DNA from: Phallusia mammillata
Lineage: Eukaryota > Chordata > Ascidiacea > Phlebobranchia > Ascidiidae
Length of the DNA stretch: 64,000 nt
Assembly (NCBI GenBank): GCA_003260075.1
Contig: QLIY01000045.1
Span: 1 to 64,000 of the forward strand
Direction of reading: 5' to 3'
Part shown: positions 32,718 through 47,300 of the stretch, piece by piece
Layout: each line of letters starts with the position of its first letter
Position numbering within the stretch: position 1 is the stretch's first letter
Notes under the pieces: model-generated
Database searches by the model: none
What the model was told of the DNA's origin: nothing
The model's input: only the letters and a program-made list of their open reading frames with translations
Translations under genes and position numbers: made by a program

Positions 32718-34981
32718 ATGGATTTCTACAAATGTTTGATCGCCGCTGTATGGTCGCTTCTGGCAATGAAGGCAGCAGTTGGCACGGAACTGAACCGAGG
32801 TAAACTGGATGGAGTGGGACGAACATACGTACCTGCCGAATCGACAATTTTAAGCACGCCGGATCGTATACCGAATACAGCTACCAAAACAAAGTTAACG
32901 TCAGGTGTAGGCAAAAACAACATCGAACAGAACGATATTTCATACGATAAGAATCTTAAAGAATTCTCGGGATCAAATTCCATACCCAGTCTCATTTCGA
33001 TGGCATTCAAACAGTCAACAGACAAGCAGCATCCCTACACCAAGTGTCAACTACCAGGTCTACAGGGAAACGTTGTACGGAGTTTTCAGAACCAAGGTAA
33101 ACACACGCGTTTTGTCATCCCTAATCTAACCGGGTTATTGTGCAAATGGCAAAGGCGTAACAGAATCGCAGGTCAAGTTTTAGGGTCTTTGTCAAGTTGA
33201 CTATTCCTCGCGTTCTGTTCATTAGCACATGGCTATCAGGCGTCAAATTACTACCAGTCAGGGCTGCGATGAAAGAAGCTGTCAAATTTTATTCCATGGT
33301 TTGCGTTAGAGCATGCAAGAAAATTTGCAGCAACTGTAGAGAAACTGTTCACTTATGAAGTCACAAAGGTGCCGCCGACACGTCCGTCGGATCATTGTAA
33401 AATTAAATGTTAAGCATCGAAGTGTAAGTTCGAAACTGCGTCTTAACCACGTTCAGCCAACAGTGGTTAGACAGCAGCTGAGCTAATGTTACTTAAGATA
33501 AGAATTTTGAAGTCCAAACGACGCAGGTTGCTTTCTCATGTCGCCGCGCCAAGTACAAATGTTTGCCATTCTCCAACATTCACGCAGGTTCGAACTAGGA
33601 CCCATATGTAATACAAGTCTATTGTTTGAAAGCTGGTGAAAATAGACAGTCTCATACACACTGTCTTGCGATGTGGTAAGAAGCACGTCAGGAAGCTTCA
33701 TTAGGCACGTTGCCAATGAGCCGAGGTGACAAAAACTGCTCAAATTACATAAAGCTATCGATGTGCTCCTGCTACAATCACAAATGCAAACATTATCTTT
33801 ACGTCAAGTGCCACATTTCACGGTGTTTAAGTTTAACTTTAGAAACAGAGCGTTGTTCATTTTATCTGATCGGCCACTGTTGTTTAAAAGACCATTTCTG
33901 TTCAATTGCTGTCAAGCTCTATTAGTATGGGTGAATGTTTTCAGGGTTAACATTGCCGCTGGATGATGAAACATGGGTGATCGAATTGCGATACAATCTG
34001 CCAAGGAATGTTGCAAACGAAACAGTTGTGACAGGTGTGCTGTACAGTCAAATAGAGGCTTTGTTTCAAGAACATGAAAATCGATGGCTAGGTTCTGGTC
34101 TTTCGGTTGATTTGGAAGTTCACGAGATCTCGTTACAAAAATGGAACAAACTCGTGCGCCATTCGGCGTGGCGCAGCCTGACGGACAAAGTTGTTAGTAG
34201 CACACATCACAACAAACCACAAATGAGATCTGCAGGTAATTTACTACGGTCAATATTAGCAAGACCCTACGCATCGCGTCGTATCACCATCAATCACTTT
34301 CGCGTACCGGAATCCACAAAAGTATTAGATGTCACTGCGACAGTGGACAAGCTGCGCGACCGCCTTAATCGTCGCTCAAAGTTTGTTTTTCTCAGTCGGG
34401 TTCGCAGGGAATCGTCTTTCGTTTCAAGTGGCAGCATAGGCAAGTGCCAGCTGCCCTTAGTCCCACAGCTGGTGCTCATCACCCTGGATAAGCATCATTG
34501 CAACGGGAGCAGTGCTGGACATTCCAAAGATGATGACGAGTTTAATCCATTTTTGCAGAGGGTGCGAAGAGGTACCAGTCAGGAAAAAAGGCGTCGAAGA
34601 AAAGATCATGACGTGGTGGTCACTGAAACTACAGGACACTTCGCCAAGTCGGATATGATAAAATCGGCCGTTTGTCAAAGGCATTCTATGTGGGTCCGCT
34701 TTGACGATCTTGGTTGGTCGGACTGGATTATAGCCCCGCGCGCAGTTCAGGCTTACCGCTGTGCAGGGGAATGCCCGTATCCTCTTGGGGCCAGTCTCAA
34801 CTCGACAAACCACGCGTTAATGATGTCGTTGATGAATTCGGTGGAGCCCGAGAAGTCAACTAAGCCATGTTGTGTACCTACTAAGCTGAGGTCTGTTTCC
34901 CTACTTTACATCGATAATGCGAAAAACGTAGTACTGCGACAATTCGAAGATATGGTAATCGAATCTTGCGGCTGCCAATGA
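32718..34981 (+). CDS. TGF-beta family ligand, GDF1/GDF3 (Vg1/univin)-like
   Basis: Two exons, 32718-33096 and 33945-34981 (phase-1 intron), encode 471 aa. A signal peptide (MDFYKCLIAAVWSLLAMKAAVG) begins a secreted precursor. Furin-type sites RVRR (ending 34570) and KRRRR precede the mature domain. The knot has all seven cysteines (CQRHSM, CAGEC, CC, C.C), including the interchain cysteine. The mature segments WSDWIIAP, GECPYPLG, NSVEPE, PCCVPTKL and NVVLRQFEDMVIESCGCQ resemble Vg1/GDF1/GDF3 more than BMP2/4 or Nodal. Such ligands act with Nodal through activin-type receptors and Smad2/3 in axial patterning; that role is inferred. The first ATG (32718) is used rather than an upstream GTG. 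Another RVRR lies inside the propeptide. The assignment among BMP/GDF subfamilies is likely but not proven. Confidence 0.88.
33530..33655 (-). repeat. Possible tRNA-derived SINE fragment in the GDF1/3-like intron
   Basis: On the minus strand GGGTCCTAGTTCGAACCTGCG resembles a B-box region, followed by GTTGGAGAATGGCAAACATT and GGCGCGGCGACATGA, a layout typical of a tRNA-derived SINE body. No second copy in the window proves it. Confidence 0.3.
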
Positions 34982-35341
34982 TGTTGCAAATCCAACTTTT
35001 TGGTATGTTATAAATATCCAGATAAGCGTATTTGGGTTGTTATCCATTCACATGACTATTTTTACCCTGCTACCAGCGGTTGATTGGGTTTCGACTTAAT
35101 CTTTCTGGCATATTCGTATACTGCATATGACCCGCGTTTGGCGACAGTATGCTTCGCCTGTAACAGATCCGTGACCTTAGACTGACACTTGTCAGGTAAC
35201 AGCACAATACGCAGAGTTTCCTCATGAATCATTTTGTTTCGTTTCCGTGTGTTTTATGTCGGTGTTTCCATTTGTCTTTCCACCCTCTTAACACCGATGG
35301 GCACAAATTGGTTGTAATTGTCTGCTATTAAAGAGAGAGCA

Positions 35342-35347
35342 AATAAA
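35342..35347 (+). terminator. Candidate poly(A) signal of the GDF1/3-like gene
   Basis: AATAAA about 360 bases after the stop codon, the first clear signal downstream. Confidence 0.4.
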
Positions 35348-38300
35348 TCGTTTGAATGCTATTATGCTTGGTATTTTAGCTAGACTTGTATTACGAGACA
35401 ATACATCAATTTTCCAAAACGTTTAAATGGCGGTGAACATAAAGTTTTATTGCCTAAATGTTATCACTCTATGCTTGTCCATGGCAACACTTAACTTAAA
35501 TGATCAAGTTACATACCGCATCTGGAAAGTGTGCAGAACTAAAGCGGTTCGTTTAAACCAAATTCTTGACATTTTGTTTCTTTTGTTTGAAATGAGGAAA
35601 TTGCTCTGTTGTGCAACAACACGTTCGGCCGCCCGTGCCGCTGTGGGTCGTCGCTGCACTTTCACGAGGTTTTAGGTTGCACGGACCACACACTACCACT
35701 GAATTTGCCCCTGGAGAAACGGTATTGATGCCGTAATAAAAAAACATCAGCTGTAACAGTGTAACCTAATCACTTTGTTTTTAACGTCTGTGCGTTATTA
35801 ATGTGTTGAAACAGCGTTGAAGTCGCTCTCACTCAGTGTTTTAGTTTTGCAACACACAGCGTTTTGACTGGTGGATTGTCGTTTGTCGGTGACGAGTAAA
35901 CAAGGCAACGATTCGCGGAATTAATACTAAAAGGCGAAGGTATTACAGTCTTGTATCTGCAATGACAATCTCTTATCATGGGCCAATCAGAGCCGTACTT
36001 AATGTGTTGACTCTCCATGCAGGGCGGGGTGGTTGTGACGTCGCCGCGGCTTTATTAAGATCCTTAACTCCGTTATAATTTACTGGTGGTGATTCGAGGT
36101 TAAGATAGTCACGTATTGATAGAAAAAAAAATCCCAAAATATTTTTCCAGTATGAGATTAGCTTATGCGATCATGCCTGCAGTACAACGTAAGTTTAAAA
36201 TCAGTTTAGTTCACATAACTCATTAAAGTAATACAAGGAATTATGGCCTTTAAACGGGCACTGGCGACCGCAACAGTCTTTCCAACATTCACAAATTACT
36301 TAGAACTGTATTTGCACAGGTGTGAGGCTAACCGCATGATGGCACTGTAACCTCAAAACCGCACCGGTGACAAGTGACGAACACGCGTGATGCAAACACT
36401 CTGGCATCCGAGTTGGTAACAGATCCGTTTCACCTAAGCCCTGAGTGTGGAAGCACAGCGCGTTGTATTGTATTATACTGAGCTGGGTCACTCTATGCAT
36501 GTGCCATTTTTGTGGGGGCTTAACACTGAATCAGCGCAGTGGTTTTGTGGTTATCTTGCATCACAAGCAGGCCTACCACGACTCGAGGCGAACTTATTGT
36601 TTAGAAATTCGATCTTTTACTAGAAAATTATAGATCAGTGGACACGCAGGAACAGTAAGATTCGCTTGGGCGCGAGTACAAAAGTGCAAACAGGTTTAAA
36701 CCATATAAAACGGCTTTGTTTCACATCAGTATGAAACAACTTGTTATGATAGCACAAAAATTATCAAGCTGTCGCTCATTGAATTTCCTTGTGATTTTTT
36801 AGTGCAATGCTCAAACAAAACATGCAGAATTACAGCCATGGCAAATGTTGCGGTGCATTGGAAGCAAACAATTGGCGCCGGTTAGGGCTGGAAATGTGAG
36901 ACAAGAAGCCGGGAAGATGTTGTCGTTTATTAGATCTTTGCGTTTGTTTTTCGATTATTCGCGCGCGGGATTTAAGGCGCTGGGGCTGTAAATCACGGGA
37001 ACGCGCAAAGTCTGATGCTGCCCGCTCGGCGTCAGTAAGATAGCTTGTGTTGTTTGAGGAAGGTATTATCTGACGAAAATGCAAGTAAAAAACCTCGCAT
37101 CGACCTTAATTAATTAATTCTTGTGTATTACTTTGTGCATTAACAAGGTATTTGAAATGAACAAAGCCCCGACCAGAAGGAGGGTTTGTCCAGGCGGTGA
37201 TGATAGAGAGTTACGTTGCTTTAACCGGTCGCGTATGTATAAGGAGACTGCAAAGAAAGTTTACGAAAAAACGGTTGATGTGTTTAGGTTGAAAACATTG
37301 CGTCGACAAAAGATTTGTTTTTGAAAGGGTTTTGCCACAGCTGCACGAATATGGCAAACAAAAAAGTTGTTCTGTTTGGGATAAAAGTAATGTACCCTGA
37401 ATCTAGAAAACGCAAAGAATAATTTGTTTAGATCAATTTAAGAGACAGGAAATGGTGCTTTAGAATCGGATATAAATGGTATAGAACTCAGTCTTCAATG
37501 CTATTACATTGAATAGATCGTACTGGCTGGAGCGACAGGAGCAATTAAACTAGCGGTATTGACGGCCTCAGTCTTTTATAGCGCATTGTTGTAAAATGAC
37601 AAAGAGAAGAAAAAATAACACATGGACTTGAATATATATAAATGAACTATTTACCGAGGCTACCATTTAAATCGCGCAGTCCTTCGGAGCCGCAGATGCC
37701 AATCTATGCTCATTGACTACATATTACATTTTTATGCTCTGTGAATGTATGAAAGGCAGATCGTACATGGAGATATTTGTCATTCATAGGCGCGAAAAAA
37801 TATCGGGAATAATCTACAAATCGGTCTACTAAGAAAATGCTTGGAGTAGAGCGCAACTCTTGGCAGTGGTGCCCGGCAAAGAAGGCAGACAAATTATGGT
37901 TGACTTATTACAGTACTTACGACATCGGGGCCGGCGGTGTGCCCTGACCGTGCAAGATGTGTTTTTTTGCCGCTGTTCACTGACATAGCTTGCCAAAGCA
38001 GTTACAGTCGTGCCAAGATATTGTGGAACATTGAAAAAGCACATGAAATTTTGATTGGGAGGAAGACGTGTTATTTGCAAAAAAATGCGTTTAATTTGCG
38101 CCTCTGTGATGTGGTGCTGCGCCGAACGTCGAAATTATATCGCTGTGGTTGGCACATATCGCGAGAGTTGAGTTCATTTGATGAGATTGTGCCGGGAGGG
38201 CGAAGGAGTTTCAAAATAGTGTGAAAACAAGTCAGCGGTAACCTTTAATTGTCGAGTTGAGAAGGTCAGGTTCAGCGCCGGAGCGTGTGGCATTGTCGCA

Positions 38301-41300
38301 CGCTAAATCGAATTACTTTCGTTAGAGACCAAGCCGCCACTGGGGTAGAGGAATGCGGAAATTAGCGAAGTGGCAATTTTAAACCCGACTGGTTACAGGT
38401 GCGAACTCAGTTTCATACATACTTGCCCCGAACATCAAAACCGCACAGTCTGCTCAAGGGCGATTGTTTGTGGCTTATAAGGTGCGATTAGGCAGAAGCA
38501 ATTATGCCCGTAGCCCGCAACAGGTGGCTGAAGATTGAGCCTACAGGTTGCGTGCAGTGAAGCTGTCAACCTTGTCAAAATTCACGAGCCTTGCCAAAAC
38601 AATTTTCAGGCGCACGATGTTGTTTAGGGCAAAAATGTCAGCCCTAAGAAAGAAGGAAACAATGACCTTCTTCAAAATGAAAAATTGCTGCAACTTTACA
38701 AATTTTGCGCCAAAGATAATTTAACCTATGGCAAATAAGTTTCGAGAATAAGTGAGGTGCGCAGCGTACACAGGAGCATTAGTTTATATAATTGTTGTGC
38801 TTGCAAAAGCTTGTGCCGCGCCCACGACATCCACGGTTTCATTACAACACATTTCAGTGCCGTGTAAGCAGGTTTTTACAGTAATGTTCAAACAGAGCGG
38901 TTGCAGGTTTGCTGGTAGTCCAAATATTTACGGTCACGCCCGGGCGCACATGTTGCATGCGACACTGTGGATATACCGGCATGTTTCGGGCACAGCACGC
39001 GTCCTGCCCATTTGCTTGACCCGCACTGGTAGAATGGATCGAGCGGTGGAAGGTTTGAGTGTTGTGACAACGTTTTTGCCCAGAGAAAAGTCGTTCTTGA
39101 CGCGCGAGCACCAAATTCCAGTCACAAAAGCGTACCAATTGTGTCAGTTTTTGTGATACGGGTCCTTTCTCTGTCGTCCAAAACGGGACAAATTTTTGGC
39201 GAATTGTATCGCGGCAAGCGCATGGAAGAAGGAGAGATGGGTGGTGGCAGAGGCGCCATTTGGATGCCTCGCTCCCTGGCGGCGCCGGCTAGTCGCACCG
39301 AGGTATACATCGAAGTCGCGAATAATCGGCGAAAACCGACACTCGCAGTGTTGAGTCATTGTTTTGTGTTGGTTTTATTCTTGTAAATCGCGCCCAATAG
39401 GCCGGTGATTATACAGGCACGTAAAATATGCAGTTTAGAAGCGCTGGGGCATTTAGGAGGGGCCGCGGCAAGAATAGGCAATTGCCAACAAACCCTATCC
39501 AGTATTCCAAATGAGGCGCTGACGTCGTCACTGCGAAACTACTCGAAATCGACAGACATCTTGCTTGCGATAGGCATCGTTCCGGGGGCAGATGAGCTTG
39601 GACGTCGCCCGCGTCGCAACACAAATATTTTCCTACCGCGGTCAAAAATTGGTGAAGACAAATTCCATTAACGCGTGTTCGCGCCCTTCATCAATAGAAA
39701 ATTTATAAGCGCGCCACCCTAGTCCGGCCAGTGTATACTTGATCAGTAACAAATTATACGCTCGAGTGGCGACTAAAAACTACCTTCACGCTCAGCGAAG
39801 CAATAAGGCCATTTGTAAATGCACCCGATCGTAAGGATTTGCCCCAGCCGAGAAAGTTACACGGGGACGAGGGGATTTGGAGCTGGGCTTACTGCAGTGT
39901 TGTCTGCTTTATTTCTTCAAAAATGTTGCATTGCCGTATGAATTCAAGATACATCAAATTTCTGATTAATACCATGAACAATATGACAACTCACAAAATT
40001 TCGTTTATATTTTCAAATACAATCGAAATACCTTGAGCGAGCTAAACTGAATGTGTGTTTTTTTAAATGGTATGTTTACGTTGTCAAGTTTATTGTTTCC
40101 TTTGCCCCAAAAATTATTGGGCAGGAGTTAAAAACCACCTAAGGAAATAGGCTATAAAACAATAGTTAAAGGCTGAAGTAAACAGTCATCAAATCGGGAG
40201 TCAGGTAGTACGCGTAAATTTTCCATGGATCAGAGGCGGTTAACAACAAGCGCCTGCACCTGTTACGGTTTTAGACAGCAACGTTACAAGCCGAACGTGG
40301 GTCGAGTGCTTCGAAATTACAGGATGCAATAAGTGAAGATTTTCAATTTCAGAAAGCGTCAGTCAGCTTGCAGACAGCTGACCATGCGTAATAGATGGTT
40401 GTCGGGCCACGAACGCGACCACTAAAGCACGTGAAATATTTCGTTGCAGATTTCACGACTTTACGAAAAATCTTGCGACGCATTGCTGTAAATTGTAGCC
40501 GGGTCTGTTTACCGGTGCTAAAACGAGACAAGACGCCTATCGCTGACAATTACTGGATTATCACAGCAGAGGCGGGGAGCAAAAACGACTGATCAAGCAG
40601 CTCTAACTATCATCGTTGAAGAAATAGAAAAACTCTAACCTCCTGGTCAACCGCCGGGCAACAGGTGAGATTTTGAAACAGGATGTAAGCTTTAATTATT
40701 ACGACCTTGCGGCATATAATCGGCGGCGTCGTTAATTAAAGTAGCATATGAGTAATTGAAGATGTGTTTCTGTGATTTTTCGTGCTTCTCCGTCAGATTT
40801 TTGCCCGAGCGCGACCGCAGTAATTATAGGTGATTTGCAGAGGTCCTCGTTAAAACCCAACAATCGAATGCTTTGCTACATTGCGCGTCTTACAAAAATA
40901 TCGCGTCGCGTCCAGGTGACATTCCGACGAGAAGCGCACATCACAGGCTTTGCGTCGGGCCACACGACTGCAATTATACAATCTTGAATTTTTCAAACTT
41001 CGCACGTGGGCATTTTATCAGCCGGTTCTGAGTTTTGCGCCAAAATGCAGCTAAACTCTGCCAATCACGAATTTACGCAGTCTGTGGTGAAACTATCGTG
41101 GTGTCAATATCATGGGACGACATGACCCCGAAAAAGCCATCTTGGTATTCGACCTTGAATCTGCGACTCGCAGCAATGTGCGGAACTTGGGACATGCCGC
41201 GCATAACATTTAAATCTGTGCCGATATTTCCTGATACGACATAAAAGAGAACCGAAAGCGCGGACGAAAATTGCCACGATCAAACATACGAAATACGCGG

Positions 41301-44300
41301 AAGTTGCGGTTTTCAAAAGCATAATCCGTAGACGACTGTGTCGCGGGCGGGGACCCCCGCAAAAGACGATCCGCTTACCTTTCGCCCCTTCTTTGTTGCT
41401 GTGGGTGTTTGCCTTGGTGTTCTGTAACCCGCTCGTAATTAGCGAAACAAGACGTCTAACCTTCTAGTCGAAGGCATTGTATGACATTTTATTGTGCTGC
41501 TCTAGCCAGAGCGGAGCCGGTGGCCATTTATCTCGATACTTTAACCACCCGCATTTAGTCCGGTTCCGATTGGGAAAATTGTTACACCGCACACACTGGC
41601 GGAATGTGAAACACGTATCAAGCCTATTCGAGTGGTGTTTTGACTGGAATATGCAAGACGGTTATAAGTTACATAAGAAACGCACTAATGTTTTAAGTGG
41701 AGGAGTGGCCGGGTAGAAGGAAAAGGTTAAGCCGTTGTCGCAGTTTCGTTTCGTATAGCGACCACACTGCAAACGCGGATTTGATGGGATCGACTAATTT
41801 GTTTCCAAAACATTAGACAATATTGATACTCCTGTTTACTCATGGACGGCGCCCGAGTTACCCCCAGTGTTGTTCGGAATAGGAGGATTAGCGACGCCCG
41901 TGTTGGACTTAGTCAAAGGTCACTTTTCTTCGGCGGCCGTTACGATATACCGTCTCGAAAATTTCCAGCAATTATTGGCTTTGCGGAACAGTATCCGAGC
42001 CGCGCGCCTTTGAACATCGGATGATCGTTGGCAAGCATGATTGTTTTACATGGGAAGGGGAGAAAATGCAAACCCGGACCAAAATGTGTGTGTGAGCGAG
42101 TGTTGAGTTAAGTATGCACGATTAACAGCCATACACAAATATTACTACACTGAAAACACTGTTTCTTTGTTTGGTTTCTTTGTACAAACGCCGAACAGGT
42201 GCACAGTTGCGGGAAAACGTTACACAACTAGACGTTAATAATAGTTTTTCGGATGTCCCAAAATACCACGCGAACACATTAACCCTGCATATTGTGTTTT
42301 GGGCACAACACAGGAAAATCCAAATGCGGCAACGCGTGATATGTTGGGGTATCATCATTCGTACACAACAGCGCTATTAAAAGCGACGCAGACATTGATA
42401 CTTCGATCTGATGCTTATTACGACCTCATGAATGGCTTTGCGCGATTATTTGTTGGCGAAAAGAGCAGTGGTGCATTTACATTAGTACTAACGCTATCAG
42501 GGTTATGTACACAACAGCGGGCCATCCTTGGACAACATGGGAAGCCCATTGTTGACAATCGGAAAACGACAAAATGGCGTTTTATCATGCAGGTTGCCCC
42601 GTGACGGTAAACAAGCGGAACCTTGCACACGGGTGGGTGGGTCGAAAAATACAGCGACACAGGGTTGAGTGGAGTTTCGTAGAACTACACGAGAGCAAAC
42701 ATTAACCCAAATGATGGAAGCGACCCCGATATGGTGGCTATGGCACTATTTGCGAAATTGGATACTTCTGTTTATATTTTACGCCCTTCCGCTTCACACG
42801 CACCACCGTGAAGGCACGGTAGCACACCTTTGCAGGCGTTTGCCGTCCGCAGTGAAAATTTACCAACATATGGTCGGCAACGACAGAAAAAACAACGCCT
42901 AAAAAAACTCGTCCGGCTGTGGCGCCACAAGTCAACCAACACGCTAATCCTCTCGGTCGCTCAGAAATATAGAGGTGCCGCTAAAAAGGGCATTTGGAAC
43001 AGCCCAAATGCACGCCGCACTGACCACCGCTCGTCACCTCGCGGACCATTCGTAAATAATGCTCTAACGCGGTCGAGCCTATGAAGGCGAGCTTTGTTTA
43101 ATACATTGCAAGGGCTTCTCCTATATATCTTCTCCATTGCGGCTCAAGACTTCGTCCATTTAGCGAGGTACTTTACACACGTCGGATGCGAAAGAACGGC
43201 TTGTAGTGTGTCTCAGGTGTTAATTGACATAACCCTAAAACAACTGTATAGGAAATCCAAAAACACAAATTCAAACTTCAAAGTACACGCTGTGTTTTGA
43301 TAATTTGCCACAAAGTTGTCGAAACGTGATGTGACGTACGGGAAATGTAAATAAACATGTAGTCGTGTGTAGCAACATGTCGCACGCATGGAATCTGGCC
43401 ACGCCAACGTGTTTCTCGCACAAGCACAGTCTCCACGCAGGCGAGATACGATTTGCTGACAGGCAATGTGTACGGATGAAAAACACCTCAGGTATTCGCC
43501 GACCCGAACAGGTTTCCAAGCAGCGTTGCACAGCTAAACTGACTTTCGCTTCACTTCAAGCTGTGTGTGTATGTTACGGTAAATGAAAATACACGCACAC
43601 GAGAAGACGGACCGGCCACAGTTGAACGAACGCCGACATTTGGCCCTAGGTAAAGCCCTTTTAACTGTGTAATTTATGGCATATTATTCCTATTGGCCAG
43701 TAATGTTTTAGTCAACGTCGATTAAAAGTTGTGTACGGATTTAACCGATAAATCAAGAACCGCTATTACTTTGCGACATGAAGGAAATAATATCATGTTA
43801 AACAGGCGAATTCGTTAGCTATAGTAACCGCGCTTTACAAGGAAATCTGCAGACTTGAGTAGGGCTCAAGGGGTGCGTGATAAGATCAGGATCGGAAGCG
43901 ACGACAAGCATACTTCCAACCTTTTTTGCATCGCAAAATTCGTGAATTCGCCAACATAGCCCCAACAAGCAAAGCAAACAAGGCGGCGTCAGCACTGCAG
44001 CACCAATCCCGACCGGTATTGGACGGGGCGCGCCCAGATTAATCTACAGGGTTCCCAATATATAGCGCCAAGGTAGAAATCAGTGCAAGCGCGGACCTTC
44101 ACTACTTCTTTACAGGACTTCTTTGACTGATGTTGGTAATCGAACCCAAATCAGATGTAGACAAGGCGCTGATATGCATCTAGCCAATTACTTGGCGACG
44201 TATAGGGCAATTTCAAGCGTGTTATTACAGCCATTTACCTTGTACTGCTTGCAGGGGGCGTCGTAATGTTATTTCGGCGACACAGAGATTTTTCTTGCCA

Positions 44301-47300
44301 AGTACGCACCGTTGGTGTACTGCGATTCAAGAAGGGGCTGTGATCACGGCAAGTGTGCCGCAGCGGGCGACGTCGCCATCAAGCGAGCTATAGGTTGTTT
44401 ATTATGACACAAATGGTGGACTTCAACAGTCCGTCGTGCACGGGCTGGCGTTACGAGGGCGCTTCCTTGAAGGCCGAAATTGCCGAAGGTCGCTAAAATG
44501 AATGATTCGTTAGCTGCTCGCAAATTGGCCACCCGATTAATCATGATAGTGCCAAGTCAAACGATGTTTTGATCGCGACGGCGCTGTGATCCCGCTGACA
44601 GAAACCGGTGCACGAGATAAAAGCGGTAAATCGACTCAAATTGTTAGCCACTGTCCAGTGGTCGCCGGGACATTCATCAGCGTCCAATGGCCGCCATATT
44701 TCTCTTGCCGAGCGACCTTGGTCATTGAGCACACACGCTAATCCTGTTTTGCCTGGGGTGATAGGCATGTAATGCACGTGCGTAAACGTAAACGTCCCGG
44801 GTCCGCGCTCCATTCATCATTGTCATAATTCGATGGACAATAATAATAAACGAAGGTGACCTTGCGTTGGGACTTGCTTCGCGAGAACGTGCACCTCATC
44901 TTGCCACTACAAAACGGTTGCTTGTCGGAAGGAATGATTCATTGGCTCAGCGAAATTGACAAGCATCTGCAAAAATTCCACAAATTTGACGCTTCGGTCA
45001 TGGATGCTTGTCCCTTTGCCGGTTAACCTTAGAGCTTCGCCCCAACAAATTGACCGCAGCCGATGCGAAATCGCTTGATCGTTCCATCTGGTGTAGCAAT
45101 TTGCTACAGTGCGCTGACATCTCCAAGAGGATCTCGTTGTTGATGCGCACGTGAGAATATTAGTAAACATTAAGCTGAGGTATTTCAAAAGGTTAGCTTT
45201 CAATCACGAAGATTTAGCAGCCAGCCCGCATAGGATCGTGTTTTAGCGCATTTCAATCATATGCCAATGAGACTTCGCTCGCTGTTGTTTTAGAGCGCGA
45301 ATTCTAAGGCAGACTCGGCGAGTAACAGTTCATTAGTATCGCTTCAACGCTATTTGCGTGCTTTAGTGGCCACGACTCGGCAGATCGTAGTGAAGTGCAT
45401 TAGGGGGCTTACAACCCTCAGGCACTTCAGGAATCCGCACCCCATTTCTTGACCCAGGCGTCCAGGTCGACAAGGTGGCGACCTAAAGACACACAACCTT
45501 ACGCACAAGGTGGACGCGCTGACCACGCCTCCGAGTCCGGTCTGATTGACTTAATCTGACACACGGGTGTCAAAATTTGACCGCCTAATTACCAACTTTG
45601 TATGGGATATCACGCCTCATCACATAAGCCCTGGTGTTTTTGGCAATTAGTGGTCAGGAAGCCTGATCCGGAAGATCGATAAGAGAAGAGTCCCCGATGC
45701 GTCCTGCGCTAAGTTAGGGGACGTTCCGTGCTGAACAATTGAAACATACAATTACGCAATTTCAGAGCACCGCCGCACAGACACAATGGTTGTTAGGGAA
45801 ATAATTTCACTTAACGTGCTAGTTTGGACAGTAGATCCTACACTGAACGACAACGCCGCAGCAGTGTCCCCACCAGTTAGCAAACCAGTGAAACTTTAGG
45901 TGCAATTGGCTAAATAATAGAAGGAAGTTGTATCGGCCCGATAAACCGCACGATCGTGTACAGATTGAATTGTGGCAAGGCAATTATTAGTTTTACTATA
46001 AGGCCATTGTGCTCCTAAGACAGTCGCTTTGTAATCACACAGACAAGCATGTCAAGTCACTTGACGATGGTGTAATAATTGCTGCCTACACGCGTTACTT
46101 AAACAAGTGTTCTTCAAACGACATTATACGTTGTCAGTCAGTCAGAGCAGTGGGAAAACTACGCCGTACATAACTGTGCTGGATGGACCCGGTTCAGAGC
46201 CACACTTTGTGCCGTTCTGTTTGAAAAAGGTAGTCGCAAATGTGGCAATCAGTTTCCAAGTGGCGGTTTAACGTGGGAACGCAAATTTTATCGTGAATAT
46301 TAAGCACGCGCATCCATTTTCTGCTTATCCAATCGGTGGTTAAACATACATCGTACGAATACATCAGGTTCCCGTCTATGGCGCTTCATAAACTATCCCA
46401 AACAAACAGAAAACTAAAACAAACAGCGAAACTGGTTCGACAACACAATTATGTGATTAACGTCGGAGGTAAAAGTCAGTTCTTACGGCCCTTTGACGGG
46501 TAAACCAGACTTGCAATCGCGCAAGGAAGTGTGACTCGTGTTTAAAAGGTAATTATTGACCGTAACATATTAGTGACCGCTACGGACACACCGGACGGCA
46601 AAAACACGAACGGCTTGAAGACACTTTGCCAAGTCGTAACAGGCCAATGTAGTTCAACATTAACTGCGTTTAATTCTGGCACAATGAGTAACACATCATC
46701 TCTTAAAACAGACACGATAAGTAGTTAATAAACTGTTAGACACACACATAAAATGATGGTGATAATCGTGCGTTTAGTAAGCTCTAAAAGATGATGATAG
46801 AAGTTTAATGCTAACTAAACTCGACATGCGTCATATTTGGTTATTACACCTGACCTCATTTTGGGAAACATCGATTGCAAAGATAAATTTACCAAACCCT
46901 AACCACTTTCCGCGGCGGATCGGTTCATTGTCGCGTGTTATTTGACGTTGTCAAGGGATAGGCATTGTTTTCGAATATCAATAGAGCCCAGTTTAAAATC
47001 CTCATCATTCGTGCGACCATTGTTGGATCCAACGTTTCGATGTCAGAGTCGCAGGTCAGTCCATACCATGAAGCGCGTAAGTGATGCGCTTTTAGTCTAA
47101 AACCGCCAAACGCACGATCATACAAACGAATCGTTAATTTGCGGCTAAGAATCGGACACAAAATCAATGGAAATCGGTTAAAAAGAGCCCATTCACAAAG
47201 CTTGGAACACAATCATTCGCACGACCCTCTGCAAACAACCTTGCGATGTCATCATATTTGCACAAATGAGCACAAAATGTTCATGTGTTTATTGTGGCGC

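Noticed and set aside
38752-39156. Plus-strand open frame of 134 codons starting with a secretory-like segment
   Set aside because: It begins at GTG rather than ATG, overlaps long open frames on the other strand and shows no family motif.
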